A stretch of DNA of 64,000 nt. Source: Chlorops oryzae (Eukaryota > Arthropoda > Insecta > Diptera > Chloropidae). Both the position numbers and the translations under genes were made by a program. Location of the stretch: positions 53,622,878 to 53,686,877 of the forward strand of contig CM035807.1 of NCBI GenBank assembly GCA_020466095.1. The letters are read 5' to 3'. The notes beneath the pieces were generated by a model. The model searched no databases, was not told the DNA's origin, and worked only from the letters and a program-made list of their open reading frames with translations. Positions within the stretch are counted from its first letter, which is position 1; every line of letters starts with the position of its first letter. Positions 22,359-34,375 of this stretch are shown here, piece by piece.

Positions 22359-23747
22359 TTTTGGTCCTTCGAGCCGGATTATTAGCTCACACATGCATCA
22401 CTGCACATTTTTGCACACATTAAAGGACGCACGCTTACGTACAAGAGGCATCCAAGGGAATCCTAGCGTGAGGAAAATAAACGAAAGTCTACGTTGTGCG
22501 TTGGATTCAATTTACGGTAAAGAGCTCAAGAAACCCCCTTGCCGGAAAAGAGAGTCTCCGCTGTTTTTGGATTCGGCCATCATATCCATCGACACTTCTC
22601 CCTTTCACCCGAAGCAAATTGATTCAATTTGAAATCATAGGTGCGTCATTATTCGTGAAAGTTTTTGCGTAAGGCTGTGTTCGCCAATTCATGTGTGTCT
22701 CAGAAAACGTCTGTCACTGAGCTTGGCACTTTGCGACAAGACTCAACGTTTTCTCTCTGAACCCCCTTTCCGCTTCAGCATCTTCGTGCCAGCGGTGGAC
22801 TCCAATTAGTTACATATACATACATGAATTGCGCACATAACCTCTCTTAATTTTCATGTTTATATTGATTGTATGTTCGGTATTCCTATATATATATATA
22901 TATACATTGACCGCAAAGCGACAAGGCATACACATTAACGTTTGCTTCTTCGCGGTTATACATTCATTCTTGTTGGATCGCAATTAGCTGATCGCGTACA
23001 AATTTATTTTCTGACCAAGGATTCTTAAATCACAGATCACTTGCTCTGACATTACAATTTATTTTCTTGATTTTTTGAAATTCGACGCGCACTTTGCAAA
23101 AAAAAAATAATAAATAAATAAACTAATTACAGTAAAGGAAAATCTGTAACTGCCATATGCTCTTATCAACAAGGTACGGAGCCTGTCAGGAACTACAGGT
23201 GTTTTCATAGGTAATTTCCCTGCAAGCATTTTTAGTTGCGGAAGATCCGAATGCGATTCGCGGCCGCGAACGTTTTGTTCGCCGCAACAGTTGCTTAAGA
23301 ATCGCTTTCGGATCATAGCTGTGAGAATTTGTCCGGTCGAAAGCGATTCGCGGAGAGGATTCGCTTCTTCATCGCGGAGAAGATTCCCTTTTTTAATCGC
23401 GGAGAAGATTCGTTAGACCTGGAGTGGAAATTTCCACTGCAAACGTTCGTATTACGGTCGTCTAGAAGATGTTTAGGCGATTCTTCCACAAGATGATTCG
23501 GCGATGCACGTGTTTGCTATTGAATTGTTGGTATGAAATGAAAAACATCGTCTAACCTTCTTCCAGAAGAATCGCCTAAACATCTTCTGGACGAACGTGC
23601 TTCCAAACATCTTCCAAATGCTTGCAGGGTTAATTCCGCTGAAATTTATCTGAATTATCCAGGAATCGCTGTGTAGAGTTTTTTTTGGGAGTTTCCAGTA
23701 TTTGACCGAACGCGTTGTCATTATAGAATTTTTGATTCGGATCCTTT
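22359..23747 (+). other. BEL leader region
   Basis: Runs from the TTTGGTCCTTCGAGCC motif to the gag start. An open frame at 22393-22632 (79 residues) has no recognised domain and may be leader. An (AT)n run lies near 22889-22904. A MITE candidate occupies 23218-23629. Confidence 0.5.
23218..23629. mobile_element. MITE candidate in the BEL leader
   Basis: Ends CCCTGCAAGCATTT and AAATGCTTGCAGGG, perfectly inverted over 14 bp. One base outside each end is TAATT (23212-23216 and 23631-23635), suggesting a 5-bp duplication. The interior has repeated CGCGGAGAAGATTC-type words (23350-23410) and an inverted CGTCTAGAAGATGTTTAGGC / GCCTAAACATCTTCTGGACG pair. Confidence 0.65.
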
Positions 23748-24990
23748 ATGAATTCAGATCCTTTGTCCATCTTTGACCCCATGATGTCATTCATAGAGCT
23801 TTTCATTCGTACTTCTGACTCGATTATTGAATTCGAAGCGGAATTCAATGATACAGGCGCTGGTCAGCATTCTGTATTTTCTCTCGAAGTTCAAAGATAT
23901 GAATTGAAAACCATTTGGTCGGATGTCAAAAGGTCTTATTCCAGTTGCCTGCAGAGCATAAGTGCGTCGGCTGACATCGATCTTTCTCATGTCACCGTGG
24001 TAAAAACAAAATACAGTAGTGCATATAAGGCGTACGTACGTTGTATGTCTAAGATGAGTGAGTTGGCTGCAGACATTTCATCCCAAGCCACAGTGTCACT
24101 GCCAGTCGAAGACTTCTCTTCCAATATTCGCTAACCTCCTTGCGATACCGAAATTTTCAAAGGAGATTATGCAACTTGGCCATCGGTTCGCGACATATTC
24201 TCCGCTGTTTATATCCGAAACTCTCGCCTTTCCAAAATAGAAAAGTTGTTTCATCTTTTAAAAAAAAGCAGTGGTGAGGCATTAAAAATCGTGAAAAAAT
24301 CTCCGCTCACTAACGACGGCTTTGATCAGGCTTGCAGAAATCTTCAAGAACGTTATGAAAACAAAAGAATTCCCATTAACAGCCAATACAAGGTTCTTTT
24401 TGGTCTGCCTCGAGTCAAAGAAGAGTCCGGAGAAAAGATTAAGGATTTGCAAAGTTTGATCAACAACTGCCTTTCCTCCTTACAACAACAATCGATCGAT
24501 ATCAGTACTTGGGATTCTATGACTGTTTACCTGTGTTCTTCACGACTCCCGGATACTTCTCTGGCTATCTGGGAACAATCTGTTGCCAATAAAACAGAAA
24601 CATCAACATGGGAAGAAATGAATAGTTTTTTGACGCAAAGATTTAAATCGTTTGAGGGCAGTTTAAGATCTACGTCGCACGTCAATGACGTATACGCCAC
24701 CCACTGGTCCCAATTCCAAATCCACAAAAGCTCAACAGGCATTTCATACGAATATTCCGGGGACGCCGGTGCAATGCATGCTGTGTTCAGAGAATCATTC
24801 TATAAGAATTTGTCCGGAATTTCTACAATTAAAAGTCATCGACAGATTTGCGACAGCTAAGAATTTCAAATTTTAGCTAAATTGTCTAGCGGATTCGCAT
24901 ATCATAAAAGATTGCAAAAGTAATCAAACATGTCGATAATGTTGGCAAAAACATCATACTTTGCTTCATAGAGAGGAGGCGAGCACTTTA
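23748..24990 (+). pseudogene. BEL/Pao gag
   Basis: The N-terminal half (23748-24134) is followed after a stop and frameshift by the conserved gag core: CDTEIFKGDYATWPSVRD, LSKIEKLFHL, PLTNDGFDQA and RYENKRI. This corresponds to the DUF1759-type region of Pao gags. The C-terminal knuckles are in another frame: CMLCSENHSIRIC, then a second CLADSHIIKDC-type knuckle and a KHHTLLH tail near 24960. The capsid-like core packs RNA and the knuckles bind it. At least three frame breaks are present. Confidence 0.88.
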
Positions 24991-25775
24991 ATTACCCCGC
25001 AAGGGAATTCCAGCTCAACTTCTCTATCTGTTAATACTCAAGCACCCATTAGCGCCTCCACTAACATAAATTCCTCGAATTCTGGCCTGCCATTACCAAA
25101 TTCGACCCAAAAACAGTCCACATCTCACCATCTACCGACTTCCTTTCCAAGGAGTCCTCAATCGTCTAACGATTCCCCCCTCATACGATCCAGTTGGCAA
25201 AATAATCGCATCGTATCAATTCAGTCGAATTTCCGTCTCCGTCTGAATCACGTTTTATTGGGAACGGCCATGGTTGAAATTGTTCATTGTGGAACGACAT
25301 ATTCATTTCGCGCTTTGATCGATCCAGGATCAGAAGTGACCCTGGTCACAGAGCGCCTTCTAAAACTTCTACGACTTCCCACCAATTCCATTCAAGCACA
25401 AATTTCAGGCTTGAATGGAGCTATTTCGGCACACTGCAACCAAATGTGCAATTTTTTACTCACATCGCCAGTTGATTCAAAAGTGGAAATTGAGGCAACT
25501 GCAATGGTTGTTCCGATTCGTAGCTCAAATTTGCCCAGTTTCTCTTTCGACATATCCATGGAGCAATTTAATCATCTTTGTTAAGCTGATCCGAACTTTC
25601 ATAAAAGTTCTCATATTGATATTTTAATCGGTGGAGATCTTTATCCATTCATTTTATTACCTGGTGTACAACGAGAAATGACGGGATCCTTAATCGCGCA
25701 AGAAACTGTCTTCGGATGGATCCTTACCGGTCCTACGTCCTCATTTCTGACCAATTCTAAGTCCTTTGTTTCGTA
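24961..25775 (+). pseudogene. BEL/Pao aspartic protease
   Basis: In the frame at 24961-25584 a Ser/Pro-rich linker leads to ALIDPGSEVTLVTERLL (Asp at residue 121; canonical D[ST]G becomes DPG), matching Pao retropepsins (DUF1758-type). A stop follows FNHLC, then the domain resumes with GGDLYPF and AQETVFGWILTGP near 25690-25730, the characteristic domain end. It would cut the Gag-Pol precursor. Pro in place of Ser/Thr beside the catalytic Asp is odd and may be decay. Confidence 0.88.
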
Positions 25776-26860
25776 CTTCAACTCAGTTTCGTTGGAACAA
25801 CAACTTCAAAAGTTTTGGGAAATTGAACAAATTCCACAGCCTCGCGCCTTAAATGATTCGGATAAATGGTGCGAAGACTATTACTCCAGAACTACCTGTC
25901 GCGATTCGACAGCACGCTATGTAGTTCATCTGCCTTTTAAAGATACTTCTCATACGGGGATTGAATAAGGAAGATCTCGAAATCGCGCCGTGAATCAATT
26001 TATTCGAAACGAACTAAGATTGTGTAAACAAATAGAATTGAAGTCTGAGTATGATAGTGTGTTATGTGAATATATTTCGCTTGGCCACATGGCGGTAGCG
26101 GCCCCAATAGAAATCAACAAACCCATGCACTATTATATGCCGCATCATGCCGTCATTAAAGAAGAGAGCCTAACCACCAGGTTACGTGTTGTTTTTAATG
26201 CCTCGTACCCTACTTCTAATGGACTCAGTCTTAACGACAATCTCCACACGGGACCCTCGCTGCAAACTGATCTCGTTTTTCTAATTTTAAATTGAGATTT
26301 TTCAAATTTGTTTTCAATGCGGCTATTACCCAAATGTACCGCCAAATTCTTTTACACCCGCAACATACTCCATTTCAAAGGACCCTCTTTCGTTATTGTC
26401 CTTCAAAGGATCTCAAAGATTTTGAACTGAACATGGTTACTTTTGGCGTAAATTGCGCTCCCTATTTGGCCATCAGGACTCCTTTACAATTAGCTTCGGA
26501 TATTCAGGAGCGTTCCCTTTAGCTGCCAACGTCATTCGCCATAATATGTATGTAGATGATGTACTTGCCGGAGCCCATGATTTGGATACGGCCTTACAGA
26601 CACGAATTCATTTGTCTGCTGCCTTCAAAAGTGCTGGCTTCCACCTTCGTAAATGGACTTCTAATTCAGGTGAACTTCTTCGCGATATTCCAGAAGACGA
26701 TCTCCTTAATCAACAATTTCTGATATTGAAAGAGGTCAGTATATCCAAGGCGCTTGGTATTCGCTGGAACGCAGCTCATGATTTTTTCTGTTTTAAAGTC
26801 AATTTCAATGTAGCAAAGGATTCTTATTCTAAGCGTGAGGTGTTGTCGTGCATTGCTTAA
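25776..26860 (+). pseudogene. BEL/Pao reverse transcriptase
   Basis: Ordered RT blocks: LEQQLQKFWEIEQIP, ARYVVHLPFK, MPHHAVIKEE, LRVVFNAS, SLNDNLHTGPSLQ, a region corresponding to D-AF-QI (here FNAAITQMYRQI, first catalytic Asp changed to Asn), FGVNCAPYLA and YVDDVLAGA (26548-26575). YVDD is kept. Stops near 25968 and 26295 and a frameshift near 26520 break it. Confidence 0.92.
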
Positions 26861-27560
26861 CTTTTCGATCCGGCAGGGTGGTTATCACCCGTAGTAATCA
26901 TCGCGAAAATTCTGTTGCAAAAGGTGTGCGTCAGTAATCTTGATTGGGACGATCCATTGAGCGATTCCCTTGACATATTATTTCAAGAATTTCTACATAA
27001 CTTGCCAACCATTAAAACCATTCAAATACCGAGATGGGTATACTATTCTCCATCAGAAAAGTGGAGTTTCATGCTTTTTGCGATGCTTCGGATATTTGCG
27101 TGCGCAAGTTGGTCCGAATAAATATGAAACTAATTTACTCTACTCTAAAACAAAGGTGGCGCCGATAAAAAGCATCTCGGTGCCCCGTCTTGAGTTGTGT
27201 GGTGCACTTCTTTTGTCTGAAATGATCGCAGCGCTTAAAAATCAACTTCATATCACATTGACAACGATTTATTGCTGATCGGACTCCACAATCGTGCTTT
27301 TCTGGCTTCGTAAACCACCATGTACATGGACATCTTTCGTTGCCAATCGAGTGTCAAAAATTATGGAACGCACTGATCTGTCTTCCGGGCGTCATATACT
27401 GTCGGAAGATAATCCTGCTGATTAACTAGTCGTTGTTTTCTGCCGCAACTCCTTGCACACAATTTTCTACGGTGGCACGGACCTGCCTGGTTGGGTTTAG
27501 ACGAACTTCGTTGGTACTCGTTGGCGTCTCCTGAGGATCCCAACATCGAACTCGAACGTT
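26861..27560 (+). pseudogene. BEL/Pao RNase H region
   Basis: Starts with FDPAG-like text, then DWD and an FMLFAMLRI / CFLRCFGY overlap marking a frameshift in the FCDAS-type first motif, followed by [16 protein letters not shown] (the E motif), a DSTIVLFWLRKPP block and EDNPAD at about 27410. These are the four RNase H landmarks of BEL elements. Stops occur after EDNPAD. Confidence 0.82.
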
Positions 27561-27900
27561 GAATGCCAAAAACGCATTTTCCAGCTTTGATAAAAATGAA
27601 GATTTCTTGGAAAGGTTTTTTTCTCTCCTTCGCGCCTGGCGAGTACTAAGCTTTTATTTTCGTTTCGTTTTTCGAACCCATCCCCATTATCGAATCTTTC
27701 CAAAATGCGCTTCTGTCCAGCTCGATATAGCAGAGATAAAATTTGTAAAACAGCGATTCATTCTTTTATGTCAAGAAGCGGCTTTCCATTTCGAAATCTC
27801 TTGTCTTCAGAAACAACAGAACATATCTCCCAAAAGCAGCATTCTCTCGTTAAATCCTTATCTGGACGATTGATCCATTCTTCGAGCTAATGGACGTCTC
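27561..27900 (+). pseudogene. BEL connector before integrase
   Basis: Carries SSFDKNEDFLERFFSLLRAWRVLSF followed by a second reading with FVKQRFILLCQEAAFHFEI. This corresponds to the region before the zinc-binding N-terminus of Pao integrases. It is frameshifted and contains stops. Confidence 0.6.
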
Positions 27901-28816
27901 ACTTCATTCAACTCGTTAAATTTCTCTGAAACCCACCCGATTATACTTCCATACAGTTGCCATTTGACAAAACTATTAACTGAATTTATCCATCAAATGT
28001 CCCTACACGGTGGGAACGCGCTCGTCTTACGACTCGTTCGAAGCCAATTCTGGATTCCTAAAGTACGAAATTTGATAAAAGCAACTATCTACCACTGCCG
28101 CAATTGTGTGGTCGAATGAAAAATACGACGTACCCAATTAATGGCAGCTTTGCCCGCAGAACGCAGCACCTTCTCTAGACCGTTTACCTACACCGGTGTT
28201 GATTTCTCTGAACCCTTTGAAATAAAATTATACCATGGTCGAGGCTATCGCATTTCCAAGGGATACGTTTGCATCTTTATTTGTTTCTGTACCAAAGCTA
28301 TTAATCTAGAAGCCACTTCTGATCTCAGTTCAGAGACGTTTTTAGCAGCATTTGCGAGATTTACCTTTTGGGCGCGGATGTCCAGCTCACGTGTACTCAG
28401 ACAATGGTACCAGCTTTGTGGGAGCCGCCAAAATTGCAATATACCTCCTTCATAAGCGAATCTCAGCAGTCGGTCTTACGCCATTATGCCCATCAAAATA
28501 TCACCTGCAATTTTATCCCTGCAGGAGCCCCTCACATAGGAGGACTCTGGGAAGATGGCGTAAAAAGCTTTAAGCTAAATCTTCGCAAGTCAGCAGGACT
28601 CTTAAAATATTCCTTCGAGGAATTTCAGATATAACTCATGAAAATCGAGGCATGCTTGAATTCACGCCCGCTGAGTTCCCAATCCACCGACCCACTCGAT
28701 TTTGCTGCTCTACTCCAGGACATTTCTTGATTGGTAGTCCCGTTCTCTCCGCAGCAGAAGCGATTCCGGACGCGGACCCTTAACTTTTCACTAATAGCTG
28801 GCAGCGCGTCAAGGCA
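27901..28816 (+). pseudogene. BEL/Pao integrase
   Basis: N-terminal HHCC-type zone: LLTEFIHQMSLHGGNALVLRL, FWIPKVRNLI and CRNCVV (27960-28120). Core: TYTGVDFSEPFEI (first catalytic Asp), FCTKAINLEATSDLSSETF, then after a frameshift HVYSDNGTSFVGA (second Asp) and FIPAGAPHIGGLWEDGVKS (the Glu zone). ACLNSRPLSS follows near 28650. It would insert the cDNA into chromosomes. The shift near 28360 and stop near 28630 disable it. Confidence 0.9.
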
Positions 28817-29085
28817 ATGAATCAACAGTTATGCGAAAGATGGAAGTATGAATATTTATCCGAGCTCCATAAGCGAAACAAATGGAAAGTTCCTAAAGAA
28901 AATATAAATCTAAATGACCTCGTGGTTATTCGCCGAGAAAATCTCTCTTGTAATGAGTGGAGATTGGGAAGAATCATTAAGACTTATCAAGGCTCTGACG
29001 CTCGTATACGAGTTGCGGATGAGCACACCTCTACTGGCATCATCACCAGGCCTATCACGAAACTTATTGTATTACCTAGCAGTTA
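28817..29085 (+). pseudogene. BEL integrase C-terminal domain (DUF5641 type)
   Basis: Residues 1-87 of an open frame running 28817-29866: WKYEYLSELHKRNKW, LVVIRRENL, EWRLGRII and RVADEHTSTGIITRPITKL. This is the usual end of Pao integrase. A normal element would stop soon after KLIVLP, but this frame reads on into an unrelated gag-protease segment. Confidence 0.85.
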
Positions 29086-29157
29086 TCCATGCGACCAAGA
29101 AAATTTTCATAAATCTAATCTTGTCTCCTTCTCGTTTTTATGTATTCTCTTCAACAG

Positions 29158-29866
29158 GGCCATGCCCTCTCGACGCAGCCACCAATACGTCTGTTGGCTT
29201 TACGCTAAACATCATCCTCTATCAAGTTGCAGTGTCTTCTTAATAATGAGCATTGGGAAACTACGACGCACGGTCGAAAATTTACAATATTGTGGCAACT
29301 GCCTGGCCCACTCTCATCGCGCCAGGAATTGTCTGAGCCGTCATATATGCACCAAATGTGCAAATAATCATCATTCTCTCTTACACGCAACCGACCAGAA
29401 GAGCAAGGATGATATGTTATTGCTGCGATGCCTTCTAGCCGCTCCAGAGCCCATAATCTTAATTCCGACGGCAGTGGTTTTGCTCAAGCTCAATAATCGA
29501 TACATCCCCATCCGGGCGCTAGTGGATCCATGTAGCGAGCTCAGTCTAATCTCAACGACATTGAGTGATGGTCTTCATCTTACCCCACGGCTAAATGGAG
29601 GTCAAAAGACGTGCTTGATCAACTTCACTCCGGCTCAACTGGAAAATGTCCTTCTCGCTGATGACAAATTCCATCTGCGCTCACATTGCGATTATATTTT
29701 GGCTGGAGACGTGTATTATAAGTTAATTCGACCCGGATTTCTTCCAAAGGGGAACGGATTGGCCATGGCTCAAAGTTCTGTGCTGGGCTATTTAATTTCG
29801 GGACCAATTACACGGTGCTACAAAAAAAAAAAAATTAAATACACCCGAAGAGTTAACATAGTGTAG
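29158..29866 (+). pseudogene. Second BEL gag-protease segment fused behind the integrase tail
   Basis: In the frame opened at 28817: a zinc knuckle CGNCLAHSHRARNC (C159, C162, H167, C172), a second CxxC with HHSLLH at 178-190, then ALVDPCSELSLIS (Asp 237) and AQSSVLGYLISGP, the knuckle-protease order of a BEL Gag-Pol. It differs from the copy at 24.7-25.7 kb, so it comes from another BEL family. The protease is shortened internally. It ends in an A13 run and a Lys-rich frame end near 29833. A pyrimidine tract plus CAG at 29115-29157 precedes it. Confidence 0.8.
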
Positions 29867-30624
29867 GCTGTTTATATGGTCGTATTATTCATAAAAATAT
29901 TTTTGTTATTGTTGTTGTACCCTCCAAACTTTTTTTATTTACAAAAAACCGTTTTTACAATCTTTCCGCGGTAATCTTTCAATATCTCAGTCACCGTTTT
30001 AACGATGTTCAATATGTTATATGTTTTGGAAAGAGAATTGTCAGACCTTTCGAATGATGTATAACAATTTATTGTTTAAACAAATAAAGTGTATGTTTTT
30101 ATCGCATAAACCTAGAAAAAGTGATTTTTTTCTCAACTTCTTAACTTTAACCATTTTTTGTTACATAATGTTACAAGAAAAGGCAATAAAGATAGGTAAT
30201 ATTCTAAAAGAACATTTTTTTACGAACAAATTGGTGTATTGATTTATTGAATTGGAACAAAACTGCGGAAGCTACGCTACTTCTTTGCATTCTATAGAGG
30301 TGTGAATAGGCTAACGTAATTTGTGGCATACAGTCAAATACGATTTTTCCTAAGCTCTCTTGGCTTCGGTTTTTTAGAACCTTCTTCTTGTTCCAGCAGC
30401 AAAACGATCAACACATTCTATCGGCGATCTTGGACATCGTTCGGTTTTTTTATACATTTTCAAATCCACGCCTCCTCGCTTCATCGAAGTAGTTTTTTTT
30501 GTTGATTTTTTCCAAACAATTGGAATTGTGTAATTGCACACCATCCTATGTACAAGCATTTCTCGGTTACGTTGTAATAAAATTATTAAGAAGAAGAGAA
30601 CGCCACGTTTCTTTTTTCGCATAT
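29867..30624 (+). other. BEL 3' non-coding region, start of 3' LTR uncertain
   Basis: AT-rich with an AATAAA-like word at 30577. TGTGTAATTGCACACC near 30526-30541 is a small palindrome. Frames on both strands here look like chance. Confidence 0.4.
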
Positions 30625-30799
30625 CATTCCTCTGCGACTACGACGACGCGGTTCCCACGAACAAAAACCTTCATTCCTCTGCGACTCCGACAGCGTTGTC
30701 CAAACGAGCCAAAGCCCTCCAGTAGGTAGACCGTTACGCTCCCGATGGACCTAGTATCTAACCGCCTTCTTTTTTTCCGCCCTTCTTTTGTGCAAGACA
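30625..30799 (+). repeat. 3' LTR (3' portion)
   Basis: Pairs with 22183-22358 almost throughout, differing by scattered substitutions. It ends TGTGCAAGACA. The upstream part of the LTR probably extends toward 30530. Confidence 0.8.
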
Positions 30800-31639
30800 A
30801 AGTAAGTTGAAAAATATATATCTAAATATTATTGTTTACTCCTAAAAGTATGGTATTAAATATGTTGAAATTTAAAGGCATGAATATATGCTTTAGGCAC
30901 ATCCTAATAGTAAGCAAGAAAACACCTCGCAAGCAATTTGAATTTATACTACATTTTGATACCAGTTTAGAATACCCAACTTCAACCCAAACATAGATAT
31001 GGGCCAAAATTGGCCAAAAAATTTTTAACAAAATTTTTGCATGAAGGCTTACCGATAACTCAAAAAACTATTGATGCAGTTGGACTCCCCATGACCGGAA
31101 TAGGGGGAAACCGTTGTCAGTGGCCTTGTCTTTTTTTCGACTACCACAGTGTTATTCTTAAATTTAAGAAGAGTTAATTTACATTTTGAAGGAATTAGAT
31201 TTTCAATAATTACAGAGCGTTTAAAGACTCGTCTGAAAATCTAATTCTTATTTTTTTTACAAAAAGAGCTGTTGAAGAAAACATTTGTCACTTTCAATAG
31301 AAGAAAAACGCATTGTTAATATTACTTCAAAGAAATATTGAGGGTTTGTGGTTTTTTTACCAGATTTTTTTAAAGAAAATTTGGATGTTATCTTCTTTGG
31401 TTCATAGGCTTTATTGATTGCTATGTTGAAAATTTCCTGAAATTGAATATGTGACTAATCATCTTTATCGTAGCTTGTAACTTCGTCAACTTCATCAATA
31501 TTCCCGAAAAGACGAAAAAACTAACTTTCAGCATAAGAAATTACAATGTTTTAAATGCGTATAAAAATATGGAATTATCTTAACCTATGTTAATAAAATT
31601 TGAATCTGTTAAGTATTGTATAAGTGAACAAAATTTTTT
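30800..31639. other. No gene recognised; one small hairpin
   Basis: GAATTAGATTTTCA at 31192 and its exact inverse at 31234-31247 form a 14-bp stem. The rest is AT-rich; the minus strand below 31640 may hold the worn end of the hAT transposase. Confidence 0.35.
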
Positions 31640-32404
31640 GTGTCTGTGTTCTTCGATTCGATTGATAAGGGCTTCGAACATGACTTGACCCAAAGAAGTA
31701 GAAAATGATTAAATTTTTTCACAAGGAGCAAAAACAATAGCGTCAGCAGCAAGTACATTTGTATCTCTACGACAAAGAGCTTCCAAAGCTCTTTTTATTG
31801 GCTGTAAAATATTCTTTAAATTCGTCTTTTAGAGCTTTCTAATAGAATTTTCTAATAGTAAGAACTCATGGCTTAACGGAACCATTGAGTTCCATCGCGT
31901 TATAATGTCGAGATCGAGAGATATTTCTTTCATATGTTCATATAAATGGACTTCTTTTAAATAGTTTTATCATTCTACGGGTTTGAGCCAAAATTTTTTT
32001 GTAATTTTCTTGTTTAAAAGAAATTTCAGAGTTCTAGTTGCTGTTGTCAACATTTTCGCACACACTTCCACAGTCATCGTCATTACCGTCGCTATTGCTT
32101 GTTTCAGAATCCCTTCGGGGAACTGCGACAAGTTTTTTTTTATAGAAAACATTTTATACTGCTAAATTAAGTCCGTGACTAAGATAAATTACACCCTCAA
32201 TGGGACTTTCACTCACAAGCTTGTTCATCACGTTGGGACCGTCAGTAACTGTGGATACAAAATGATTTTAAATTTTATTCCATACTCTTTCGGAAGATTC
32301 GCCATTTAATTCCTGATTTTATCTGCTTTACTCTTACCAGGAATATTAACTATTCCATTTCAAGAAATTGCTTGTATCTCGAAGCAGGCAAATATTAAAA
32401 ACCT
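31640..32404 (-). pseudogene. hAT transposase, middle and C-terminal part
   Basis: Minus-strand frames give TVTDGPNVMNKLV, IYLSHGLNLAV (the hAT CxAHxLNL block), then DLDIITRWNSMVPLSHEFLLLENSIRK (the TRWNS block) and KRALEALCRRDTNVLAADA. Frameshifts and stops are frequent. The N-terminal part lies at 34380-34833, beyond an inserted 1967-bp element. Known hAT transposases carry a RNase H-like core with the catalytic residues spread over these blocks. Confidence 0.82.
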
Positions 32405-32408
32405 CATA

Positions 32409-34375
32409 TCTATCAAGCTAGCACTACCACTTTGAAATTTTCAATTCAAAATTTACCATATAATTTGTTGCTAATTTGATGTTAATTTGTTGTACAAAAA
32501 AATATTTTGTAACTCGTCGGTTTTTAAAAACAATCAAGTTAGCACTTCCACCCTCAAAATAGCATTAAATGGGCTTGGAATTGAAAAATTAGTGGCGCAG
32601 AATTTGTTGCTATTTTGTTACTGCACAATAGTGAAAAGGACTGTAATGGTTGCGCCCCTATTTAAATTAGCAGCCCACCCTCAAATAGTATATAAGTAGC
32701 TATTTCCCGCATTACCACATAGTGAAAGACTATAAAAAAATTTTTTATTAACAAAATATGACTGAACACATTTGTAGCTTAACGATTTTAGCGAGATTCT
32801 GCAAGAAAAATAACTTTGGCGCCCCTATTTAAATAAGGAGCCCACCCTCAAATCCGAAGGAAAGACTAATTGTAGATACAAAAAAACGGATACCATTTTC
32901 GTGATTAGCTGGTTTCGTTGACTATTGAGAACCGGACGTCCAGAGAAGGCGACCAACATCTTGCGGCCATTATGTAGGGGTGTCATGCCGAAATCGTAGA
33001 AAAGTGGATTTGCTTGAAAAATCGGAAAATATGAGGAAACGTTTAGTTTGTCCAGCAGATTTAAATTTTTAAGCACTAAATAGAAAAAAAAAATAAAATA
33101 AAAACGAAAATATAAAAATAAAAAATACAAATGCGAACATAAAACAAAATTTTGCTATAGTCTTTTTACATGTCGTAATGCGGAATATAGCTAAATCTGA
33201 GGGTGGGATCCAAATTGAAATAGGGGCGCCAAAATTATTTTGCTTGCAGAATCTCGCTAAAGTTGTTGAGCTACAAACGTTTTCAGTCATAGTTTGTTAA
33301 GGGGACCTTCTGGTCTAGAAGTTTTTGAAAATTGATTTTTTTTATATATATTTCGAAAGAATAGACTTTTAAGAATATGCTGGCAAAGTTTCGTGAAGAT
33401 ATTGACAATATTTTCTTTGCTACAGCCGTTTTAGTAGGTAGAGACAGCACGCAGCGCGCTTGATCAAAGCAACTTTGAACGCGTTTATCTCAAACCCACT
33501 TTTTTTGACCTGGTGTGAATGCAAACAAAAAACCATCGAACCGATTTGTCTGGAATTTTTATATATTATTTATAGCATCAATGGCTATGGCCCGACCTAG
33601 AATCGAATTTTTATTTGAGGAACTTCATATTTTTTCATCAAATAAATGGTCAAAAAAAGGGGAGTTTTTGATTGTTGAAATAAAAACTGGCGCCATTTTG
33701 TCAATTTAAAAAAATTTTTTTTTTATTTTAGTTTCTGCCATAGCCGCATTCATTCTGATTAATAAAATATTTTTGTTTTTTTTTCCGATTACCAGAACTG
33801 CCAAAATCTTTCACACCACGGAGGTACTTTTTCAAAGAGGGTCCACTTCAACGCCATTTTTAAAATACAAAAAAAAAAATTACAACAATTTTTATTTTTT
33901 ATCATTAAAGAATATAATAAGCCTGCATACTTAGAAAATCGTTTTTTATTTGGCTTAATACCAAAAAAAGATCATGAAAATACCCTAAATTTTCGTGCTC
34001 TAGACCAGAAGGTCCCCTTAATAACAAATTTTTAATAGTCTTTTTCTATGGTAATGCGGAGAATAGCTATGTCGGATTTGGGGGTGGGCTCCTAATTAAA
34101 ATAAGGGCGCAAAAATTACTTTTTTTTGCACTATGGTGCAGCAACAAAATACCGACAAATTCTGGGCCATAAATTTTTCAATTCCACGCCCATTTAAAAC
34201 TATTTTGAGGGTGGTAGTGCTAACTTGACTGTCAAGGTAGCATTACCAGGGGTTATTTTTAAAAACCGAAGAGCTACAAATTTTTTTTTCTACAACAAAT
34301 TTACAACAAATTAGCAGCAAATTTTAAGCTAGTTTTGAATTTAAAACTTCAAAGTGGTAGTGCTAACTTGATAGA
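32409..34375. mobile_element. Inverted-repeat element inside the hAT pseudogene, CATA duplication
   Basis: Ends TCTATCAAGCTAGCACTACC and its inverse (one mismatch), with CATA on both sides (32405-32408 and 34376-34379). Internal words GGTAGTGCTAACTTGA and CCACCCTCAAAT recur near both ends, and GCGCCCCTATTTAAAT occurs at 32653 and 32820 with inverted versions at 33218 and 34094. Non-coding. Superfamily unclear; a 4-bp duplication is unusual. Confidence 0.75.
33301..34017. mobile_element. TTAA-flanked MITE
   Basis: Ends GGGGACCTTCTGGTCTAGA and TCTAGACCAGAAGGTCCCC, perfectly inverted, with TTAA at 33297-33300 and 34018-34021. A TTAA duplication points to piggyBac-type movement. The flanks rejoin into GTTTGTTAATAACAA. 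The single open frame inside (33515-33709) shows no transposase motif. Confidence 0.85.

Larger units (their letters stand above)
22183..30799 (+). mobile_element. BEL/Pao LTR retrotransposon, decayed
   Basis: Matching end segments of 175-176 bp (22183-22358 and 30625-30799), both ending TTTTGTGCAAGACA, flank gag, protease, RT, RNase H and integrase in BEL order on the plus strand. Right after the first segment comes TTTGGTCCTTCGAGCCGGAT, the leader motif I associate with BEL/Pao elements. Many frameshifts and stops show inactivity. The upstream edges of the two LTR copies do not align well, so the true LTR start is uncertain. Confidence 0.85.

Noticed and set aside
22889..22904. (AT)n run as regulatory element
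   Set aside because: Short simple repeat in AT-rich DNA; nothing ties it to function.
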